From Solen grandis (lineage: Eukaryota; Mollusca; Bivalvia; Adapedonta; Solenidae), in the NCBI GenBank assembly GCA_021229015.1, contig CM037778.1, positions 20,046,909-20,110,908 on the forward strand: 64,000 nucleotides of DNA, written 5' to 3'. The translations under genes and the position numbers were made by a program. A model generated the notes under the pieces. The model was not told the DNA's origin, did no database searches, and worked only from the letters and a program-made list of their open reading frames with translations. The first letter of the stretch is position 1, and every line of letters starts with the position of its first letter. Below are positions 35,501 to 46,323 of this stretch, one piece after another.

Positions 35501-38500
35501 AGGAAGCCCTGAATATAGCAACAGCTGAGTATGGCAGCCACTGAATATAGCAACATCTGAATATAGCAACCCCTGAATATCAAACCTGAAAATATTGAAC
35601 CCTAAATATAGCAACACACAGATATAGCAACCCCTGAATATAGCAACTCCTGAATATAGCAACATCTGGATATAGCAACATCCCAACATAGTAACCACTA
35701 AATATAGCAACATCTGACTATCAAACAGCTTTTGCTGGAGTAATACCAGCCAGTAGTTATTAAGGTCAGAGCACAAAACTAGGCATCATTAGTCTCTTGC
35801 TTGAAGATCCAAAAGCCTTTCTTGTTAATACATTTCTGGCCTTTGAAAGTATGTCAGATAAAGAGTTATAATCACTATTGTTTATTTATCTTCATTAAAT
35901 TTGAATTTATTGCTTATTGTGGTAGCTTATGAACTAATATTTTGATAATGTTAAAATTGGGGACTCTTTAACCTAAAGGGCCCGGAGAGTATTGTGGCTT
36001 TTTACCAATTTAACCCTGGTTTGATCCCTGAGGATTTGAAGGATGGCAAATAAAACAGTGCAGAAGGTTGTAATTCTTATTTTAGAAAGGCTTGAGCCTG
36101 CACTGGCAGTCCAAAAAAAAAACAACACACGATGTTAGTATCAAAGTTAAGATCAAAGTTAAGATTTGAATTTTGCTGATGGGGCCATGTTACTTCACTC
36201 AGCATTCCACTTATTCTAATAAATATTTGAATTAATCTGAGATAATACAATTCATTAGAACATGTATCTCTGTATATTGCCCTCTTTATTATCCTGTTTC
36301 ATTGAAATGGTGATTGAGCAAAGAAAATGAAGCTTGATGGAAGACAATGAGAGAAGTATTGTGAAGTTTGTGAAAGTCAATCTCGGGGGCAAGATAAGGG
36401 TTGAATGGGCTACTGTGTATCTCTAGGACACTGCCAAGTGGTTTGTGCCTTTGTTATCATCAGGAGACTCGCAAAGATGCATGGCTGTGGCTTGTCTTAA
36501 GCAGGTGCAACAACCTGCTTCACCTGCACACTTCAAACGGACTCATCTACCCTGAAGTTAGGATCAGATCATTGTGAAATGCAGGGAAGAGTTATGTCAA
36601 AACTGTTAATCTCTTAACACCCGAAAAGGTTGTTTGAAAAATTGATGACTCTGCAGATTGTTTTCTGGACTAAGTTTATTTGGGAGGTTCTCAGAGTTTA
36701 GAACTTAATTTGACATTGGGTTAATATATGGTGTATACAGATGAACAAAACAATCTTGTCTCTTTCTCGCTTTATGTTTGTACCCAGATAAGCAAATGAC
36801 TGAACATGTCGTAAAGGTATTAAGAGATCTGGCTACAGCAGTTTAAGGTCCTGCTGGAGCAAGCCATGGAGAAGAAACTTTAATTAAACGATAATGTTAC
36901 AGGGATAGAATTATCAAATGAAAGAATAGAAGAAAATTGCACTGTTTGATAAATGATTGAGACATGTGACAATGTTTCAGCTGTAGTTGTTTAGAGATAT
37001 GGTTTTATGTTTTTGAAAATGGATTTCAATCAAGATACTGGGGCTTAGGGATGTTTTACTTCATAATATGACATTGTAGTGGAAATCATAGGCAGACTAA
37101 GAATGTATTTTGGATGATTCAAGAGGTAACTATTTAGCTTTTTTTTAGCTCACATGAGCACAACGTGCTCAAGGTGAGCTTTTCTGATCGCCTTTTGTCC
37201 GGCATCCGGCGTCCGTGCGTCCTGCGTCAACAATTGCTTCAAACAAAATCTCCTCCTAAACGGCTTGGCCAATTTGAAAAATATTTTGCAGGAATGTTCC
37301 TTGGATGAAACTCTACTAAAGTTGTATAAATGGTTCTGGTCCATTTCATAGTTAGGTCACAGGAGCTAAAAATAGATTATAAAAATGCAAACTTTAAAAA
37401 TCTTCTTCTGCAAAACTGCAGGGTCTAGAGCTTAGATATTTAATGTGAAGCATTGTCTAGTGGATGCCTACCAAGATTGTACAAATCATAGCCCAAATAA
37501 TAGGGTCACTTGTTTTACATAGTGTTATATAGGAAAATCTTAAAAAATCTTTTTCTATGAATCCATAAGGCCTAGAGTTTAGATATTTGGTATGTAGCAT
37601 CATCTTATGGGCCACTACCAAGATTGTACAAATCATAGCCCTATGGTGATAAATGACCCCGCACCAGGGGTCACTTGTTTTACATAGAGTTATATTGGAA
37701 AATCTTAAAAAATCTTCTTCCATGAATCCATAAGGCCTAGAGCTTAGATATTTGGTATGAAGCATCAATTTATGGGCCACCACCAAGATTGTACAAATCA
37801 TAGCCCTACAGTTGTAAATGACCCCGCACCAGGGGTCACTTGTTTTACATAGAGTTATATAGGAAAATCTTAAAAAATCTTTTTCTATGAATCCATAAGG
37901 CCTAGAGGTTAGATATTTGGTGTGTAGTATTGTCAGGGGTAAAATGTTTTAGATTAAGATATATCAGAATCCTTATCTGTTTAAAAACCTTGACATCAGT
38001 TGAAGCAATGGTACTCAGGTGAGCGATTCAGGGCCATCATGGCCCTCTTGTTCGTTATTTAACCCTTAATCTTATGTAGACATGCTTTGATTCATTGGCA
38101 AACAGAGTAGACCCAGATCAGACAGCTCTCTCCAATTTGTTTGATTGTAAAATTTTGTAGCTAAGGTTTTACATAGTTTGCAAGGCAAAAGAAAAAATAC
38201 AGTTTCATGTACCATTTAATGTTCAGTAACTCAATATTCGTCTAGTCATGAAATTTTTACATAAATATTTCTGAGTTAAAGGTTGATAAATACTTGAGTG
38301 TACATCATTGGCAGATATTATTCTCACATGTACTCACAAATTTGCAATGTTAGGTAAGGTCTCCAGCAAAAAAAAAAAAAGAAAGGTTTATAGGTAGGGA
38401 TTTTATCTTTTAATGAGACGAAAGGTACATAAAAAAGGGAAAGATTTTTTAAAGACAGAAATGTAAAAAAACAACTTTAGAGTCGGTTGTTAAAAAAAGG

Positions 38501-41500
38501 GGGGCGGGTCTGTTAGGAGATCAGAAACAGACTATTTTTTTTTTGCCTGATTAAAAGGACATTTTAAAAACGATTGGTATTTGGATGAATTGTTTATGTC
38601 ATAAGCAAGTCATGTTGGTATTTTTGTCAAGCCATTGAGCCTTGATAAACCCATCATATATTTACACAAGTCATGTATTGTGTTGTGTATGGTCTTTTCT
38701 GGCAGTCAGAGCATTTATTATACCCCCAGATAGGAAGAATATGGGGGCTATATTGGAGTCACATCCGGTGGTCTGTCTGTTGGTCTGTAGATGAGACTTG
38801 TCTGTTCTATTACTCAGTTACCTTTTGTCAGATTTTGATCAAACTTTACAAGACTCATAAGTTTAATGCCTAATTGTGCATATTGTTGGCACATCATGAT
38901 TTTCTTGATTTTAAATGAGTTATGGCCTTTTTTAAAAATTTTTGGGGTTTTTTGCAAATGTCGAGGGTCTATCAGTTGGTAGACCACTTCCGATCAGTAA
39001 CTGAAGAATATGTATTTGTATCGTTCCGACAACTCTTGTTTTAATGTATTTTGTCTGCACAATTTCTTTGCTTATACCTTTAATCAGATTTTAATTTAAC
39101 TTTAGGCCATTTTATTTCATTAATAGATTCACAGATTTTTTTTCAAAAAGTTGAGGGTAGGCGGAGGAAAAAAAGTTAAGATGTAGACCAAAAAGTACCC
39201 TTTTAATATGTTACTTTAGAACATTAGTTTCCGAGTAATATCCCATGTTTTCCTGAACAATGTCCCCAATTATTTGTCCAGAAGTCGCCGTACAAATTTT
39301 TTTACACATCTGGTAGAATTCCCATCATTAATCACAAGACCCAACCACCAAATTTTATTGTGGTTATCCATGCTAAGATTCAACTCGTTTCAATGTGACA
39401 GAATATCAACATAGTAAACTTTATGATTATCAGTTAAATCAGTGTATATTTTTGGCACATCATGACTGGCTATGAGCTATGGCTCTTTGTTATATAAATT
39501 GCATATATTTTATCCACACTACTTCTTGGCTACCATTGGTCTGATATTGATTTAACTTCACAATATCAATATGTATGAAGTCTAGTTGCGCATATTGCCG
39601 GTACATCATATCTGGCTTGATTTTATACGAGTTACGTCCCTTTTTGTGTCACCTGCTGTAAGCAGAGGTGACACATAGGGATCACTATCCCTCTTCTGTC
39701 CGTCTGTCTGTCACACTTTTTCTGTCATGCTTTAGCAGGTGACATGCATGTCCCAGAGAACACATGTTTATATCATTTATTGAAGATATTTTGTCTATAT
39801 TTTTCTTAGCTTCTTTTCATTTAACTTCACAACAATAATAAATACCAAGCCTACTTGCTCATATTATAGGCATGTCATGCTTGCTTATACTTTCATTGGG
39901 TTATGCCCCCCTCCCCTTCCATATTGCTTGAACATATTTTATCTGCTCTATTTTCAGCTACTGTTGGTCAGATTTTGATAGAATTTCACAGCATTTATAA
40001 GAAACAGTACTAGTTGCAAATACTTGGCTTCATTTTTTTTATATTTATTGAATATTTTTTGTCAACACTGATGTTGTGTATGGCTTACTTCAAATACCAA
40101 CTGGGAAGAGGCTTTTGACAAACAAGGTGTCAACATTTGAAGACTATTATTCAAACTATGGCCATAATAAACATTAACGTAACAATGCAAACTGAATGTG
40201 GATAATGATCATACTTCTGGAAGCAGTAGAACAGTTGAACATCCAGAAAACACCAGAGGCTAAACAAAATCGAGGCGTCCTTGAAGTATGAAGTATGAAT
40301 GCATATTAAAGAAGGGAAATAGACTTTTTCCAAAGTTTTGAACCTCAAAATTGGGGTGCACACTATTCATGAGTGCGCACTTTACATGAGCGTTTACGGT
40401 ATCCACATTCAGTTGCATTGTTATCTTGATAATTAGTATAGCGGATAGTTAGAGAGACTTAAAATGTCAACACCTTATAGTGTGTTTGTCACAAGTGTCT
40501 TTTCAATTGGTATTTGAAGTACACAAATATCATATATAAAACAGTTCCATCCAAAATGAAACTAAGTAGTCAAAATAATGTTTGAATGTATTTGCAACAA
40601 TAAACTAATTATATAGTTATGGATGATCACAGTTATGATGATGCAAACATCACATTTTACTGTATTTTTTTAATTATTATTTAATGTACAGTGCAGAATA
40701 TTCTCTATTTTGCTTCAAGTTGATTTGTGACAAAATAAACAAAAAATTGAACAAAGGATTTTGTCAGCATTTATTTCACAATAAAATGATAGAAATCACA
40801 AATTTCAGTCAAGTATATACCATAAAGCTTCAACATCATTTTGATGCATGGAATTGCAATTATGGCTTTTTTAGTGGGTTGGGTAAAGTTTGGGAAAACT
40901 ATTAAAACCTGAATTCTATTGTATTTTGCTCACCACTTCTCCAAAATAGAAATAGAAGTCAAAGAAATATGTACTATACATTGATGTTTATGGTAGATGT
41001 TTTTTTTTTCTGATATATAGGGTAATATTATACAAACACTTGAAAATAAATCAACTGGGGGTAGTATTTCAAGATGTGTTTGTATGAAAGAAATTATAAG
41101 GAAAAATAACGTAGCTGTGTCACAGTGTGACCATACAGCTTTGGAACATATGGTCAGCTAGAAGAACTGAGATAATTCTAAATATGAAACTACCAGTTCA
41201 GTCACAGCTGTAAGGAATCAGATAACCTAGCATTTACCAAAGACCTGCTATTGCTTGAGGTTTTCTTTCTTTTTGGTCATGTGTTATGTCCTTTGAATTG
41301 AAACGTTAAACGTGGCATTTACATATTTCCATTTACACAATATATCATGATGATATCATTTGATATGAAACAAATGTCCCTTTGTTGTGTTAATGAAAAA
41401 AAATAAAGAACTAAAACCTTGCATGATTGTAAATTTCCATTTGTGTCTTTGACTTGGCACATTGGCTGAGAGACTGATCTGTCAGTTTTTGCTCTGCCCT

Positions 41501-44500
41501 ACAGTTTATGTTTATCATCATATTCTGTCTGCTGATCCCAAACTCTGGTGCAGTGGATTTGCTCTACATCACTGCCAAACTGAGTTACCACGTGACCATG
41601 GTGATTTAGCTGATACCCAGCTGTTTTTCTACTCACTGTAGCAGAGATCAATGCAAGATTTTCTGCCTTGGAGATTATGCCAATCTCAGCTCTGTCTGAT
41701 GTAGTATGTGACCTTTCTCTTGGTACTCCATCCACTTCATTGAGTATGTATGCCATCCATCAGTGTTGAGCAATTTTTTATAAGCTCAATTGCGTCATGT
41801 CCAATATTTGTAAAATAAATGGTTTCAGTTTGTTTCACTTAAGAAAAAACAAAGAGTAACCAAAAACTGGAATGCTTTTTGGAGTCTTAACACCATGAAA
41901 TATGATTTAATTTACCTCTGTCAGTAAAGCACCAACTGCTCAGAAAGCTTGAAGTGTATGTTTTTACTCCTTAAGAAATATACACGACAGAAAAAAAATT
42001 AACTCAAAATTTTAACAAAATATAAACAATAAGCACTTAACTTTCGCTATGCTTTAAACTGAAATAAAATCTAGTCTTTCATAAGTTGATATACAAATAA
42101 AACTTAACAGTCAGTTACATTTTTAAAGTATTTACACACCAAACATGCTGGATTTCACATTTTACTTGAGTACAGGTATTCCAGTCATCATTACAAAGAG
42201 TCTTTAAAGTCCCATCACCAAATTTTTCTACTCATTCCTTTAAAGATGGGTCAACAAATCTGATGAATACGTACAGGTACATATGTGAAATGTTCATCTC
42301 ATCATGATGAGGCAGGCATACTTAACCAGACCATCGCTCATCTTTGTTTCTAAGCTGTTGTTCCATTCAACAAAACTTAGCCCTTTCCCTCATAGAGGAC
42401 ACCATGAAAACCCCTATGCGAACAACATAAAACCAGATCAGCCTGCGAGTAACTTTACTCGCAGGCTGATCAGGTTTTATGCTGTTCGCTGCTCCTCAGT
42501 GGTCTGGAAATGAGGATTTTATAATTAAATTTGGTAAGGTTTAACTGTGGTTTTCTGCAGATCAGGCTTTATGGGATACCTATTGAGTGCGTCAAAATGA
42601 GTATATATGAGGGAAAGGGTTAAGGCAGTATTGTAGATTCATTACAACACGCAAGCCAGTGATATTACAGATCTGCATTGGCAATCAGAGGAAGCCACTT
42701 AATTTTTCATTTCTTTCAAAAACATTATGAAATCAATTTCATTATGTAACATTAAGCTGGTTCTCTTGAAAAATTCCCAGATCTTAATCAAATATACTAA
42801 ATTACATTTCATGGTTTCATAATTCAAATAAAAATAAATAAAAATCTATAAACACTCAGTAGCACTTGAAATATACTTAACAGAAATATACTTAACAGGA
42901 AAGTTGATGATAAAAATTTGGACCAAGTGAAACCAAGTGAGTTTGAAATTTGAAAATTTAATGATGACTAAAATACCTTGAAACTTTTTTTTTTATTTTT
43001 TTTTTTTATAAAAGTACCATTTCCCATAATAACATAAGAAACCCCAAAGTTTTGATTGATAAATCTGAAAACATAATGAAGAGTATACAACATTGTTGTT
43101 GCTAAAAAAATCTTGTAATAAAGAACCCTCAGTCACCATGTACAAACCTGCCCTGCGTTCAGTGAACCAAACAGTCACAAACATGAGTGGTGCAACCGAT
43201 TTATTCTAGTGTATAGAATAAGAGCAGGGTACCCGCTGATGTGAGCTAACAGTCACCTTCACTGAGTGCACAGCTGGTTTCCTACTGGTTGTATATTACT
43301 TTTCTGTTGATTAGAGACATGTTCACATGTTAATTAATGCCATCAAAAAATAGTATTTGATTCATGTACTCATTGTTTAATAATATAGATACACTTCCAA
43401 TATGTCTTTATTTATTCCTTGATCAAAAATGTGTCCAACTATATTTATTGTACGATACACTAGTCATTTAACTGGAACTGATTTAATTCTTAAATCAGAA
43501 TGATGGTATTTTTATGCCCCCACACCTATAGATCAGGGGCATTTTGTTTCTTGTTTGTCTGTTTGCTTGTCACAAAACTTTAACCTTGACCATAACACGG
43601 AAGTCCTACCTACAGCCTCTAAACTTCACAGGTTCATGCACCTTGATGAGCTTCAAATTACCTTAACCCCAAGGACTAAGGCTCCTTATAAGGGAATAGC
43701 TTTCCCCCCAATCCTGCATTAGTAATTTTCTGCCTTTGTGGAGAAGGATAAGCAAGCCATACACCAAAATCAGATACTTAGGATGTCAATGTTTGTTGTT
43801 CATCCAACTTCATGTCATAGAAAATGAGAGGGAGATGCAGTTTGAAAGATGAGACACCTGCCTGATGGCTGATTGTGAAACTTGCTGTTCCATCTTATTC
43901 TTTATCTATATGCACTAAGAACATTTTGTGATTGGGCCCTTAAAATATGCTATGGACCATTTTTATAAGGTATAATAACTGCCAAGAAGGTGAAAGTAAC
44001 AGAAAAAAATTCCAGAAGTTTTCAGCAGGGGCTGTACATATGGGCAGGGAATATAATTTAACAGGTAAATGAGAATTGCATTTTTTGTGCAAGATTCGGC
44101 ACAGTGAGATACTTCAAATTATTCCAAACCAGGTATGGCCTAAAATGATAGTTTATTATATAATGGATTTCAGGCTCTAATTCCATCATCTATTGTAACT
44201 TAGCGCTAAGAAATATTTAAATACTTGAGGGCAACTTTCACTGCTCTTGTTTTTCTAAAGAAAACACCTGAATTCTTCATTTCTTAACAAAAAATGTAAG
44301 TTATTTAGTTAATACTTCATGTCAGCTTAGCCATGTTCATGAATATTTCATAAAATAAGGATGGCAGAATGTGTCTTCATTAAGAATTTAACCCTTTCCC
44401 TCATAGAGGAAACCATGAAAAGACCTATGCGAACAACATAAAACCTGATCAGGCTACGAGTCACTCGCAGGCTGATCAGGTTTTATGCTGTTCGCTGCTC

Positions 44501-46287
44501 CTCAGTGGTCTGGAAATGAGGACTTTATAATTAAATTTGGTAAGGTTTAACTGTGGTTTTCTGCAGATCAGGCTTTATGTGGTACCTATTGAGTGCATCA
44601 AAATGAGTCTATATGAGGGAAAGTTTAGTACTACTAACTGTTAAGTATTGTTGGTGGAATTTGACCCTGTTATGTTTAGATTCAGTAAATGCAGCTTATC
44701 CAATTATTTGGCTTTGCTGTCACTAAACCCTGTAATGTTCTTTCATATCCACAAATAATTATATGTATATGATATGAATACCTGGTAAATGTGGCTTTAT
44801 TTTTGCAGGTATTGATTGAAGGTGAACTTTTTAATGGTCATATACAAAAGATAGATGACCAGAAAAACACAACTGTAGTCTTTCTTGAAGAGTTAGGAGA
44901 AAAGTAAGTTGTGTTTTATCAAGATTAACCCTTTACTTCATATAGATTCATTTTGACCCTTTGGCAAAATGTGGAGACCCAGATCAAAGTCATTTCTGTT
45001 TGCTCATACACTATTATAGCTAAGATTCTCCCCAGTGTGCAAGGCAAAGGGAAATCCAATTCAAAAGACCATTTTAGGTTCAGTAAATTTACATACATCT
45101 AGTCTAAAATTTGAACATGAATATTCATGAGGTTAGGGGTTAATATGACAAGTCCTTGATAATTGTATTTTCACCCTTTCCTGTCTTCCTTTGCTTTATC
45201 AAGTACATGTACAGTGGTCATGCGATTCCTCAATGTGGCAATTCATTGAATACTGGCTATGACTCAAGCTACAAGCTTGGTCCCTTAATTTTGCCCTTCT
45301 TATTATCCCCCGCCGATGAAATCGGGAGGGGGATATTGTTTTGGCGTTGTCCGTCCGTCCGTGCGTCCGTGCGTCCGTCCGTCCGAATTTTGTCCGGAGC
45401 ATAACTCCAAAAGTATTCAAGCTATTGCTTTGAAACTTCACAGGTGGACAGATCTCATTGAGGAGAAGTGCAGTGCACAAGAACCATAACTCTCCTTATC
45501 CGAATTTTGGAGTTATTGCCCTTTGTTATTTTTCATACTTGATTTTTGTCCGGAGCATAACTCCAAAAGTATTCAAGCTATTGCTTTGAAACTTCACAGG
45601 TGGACAGATCTCATTGAGGAGAAGTGCAGTGCACAAGAACCATAACTCTCCTTATCCGAATTTTGGAGTTATTGCCCTTTGTTATTTTTCATACTTGATT
45701 TTTGTCCGGAGCATAACTCCAAAAGTATTCAAGCTATTGCTTTGAAACTTCACAGGTGGACAGATCTCATTGAAGAGAAGTGCAGTGCACAAGAACCATA
45801 ACTCTCTTACAATTTTGGAGTTATTGCCCTTTGTTATTTTTCATACTTGATTTTTGTCCGGAGCATACTCCAAAAGTATTCAAGCTATTGCTTTGAAACT
45901 TCACAGGTGGACAGATCTCATTGAGGAGAAGTGCAGTGCACAAGAACCATAACTCTCCTTAGTCTAATTTTGGAGTTATTGCCCTTTGTTATTTTTTCAT
46001 ACTTGATTTTTGTCCGGAGCATATCTCCAAAAGTATTCAAGCTATTGCTTTGAAACTTCACAGGTGGACAGATCTCATTGAGGAGAAGTGCAGTGCAAAG
46101 AACCATAACTCTCTTACCAATTTTGGAGTTATTGCCCTTGTTATTTTTCATACTTGATTTTTGTCCGGAGCATACCTCCAAAAGTATTCAAGCTACTGCC
46201 TCTTCCATCTCTCCATCCCTGCCTCTCCCCCCTCCCTGCCTTTCCCTCTCCCTGCCTCTCCCCTCCTCTCTATGCCCCCTCTCAGAG

Positions 46288-46323
<36 letters not shown>

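Noticed and set aside
35387..35776. 129-codon minus-strand frame
   Set aside because: It lies on the 16-17-bp tandem repeat and repeats the same short pattern; not a protein.
37457..37801. 114-codon minus-strand frame with internal repetition
   Set aside because: Antisense of the tandem core units in the element at 37147-38051.
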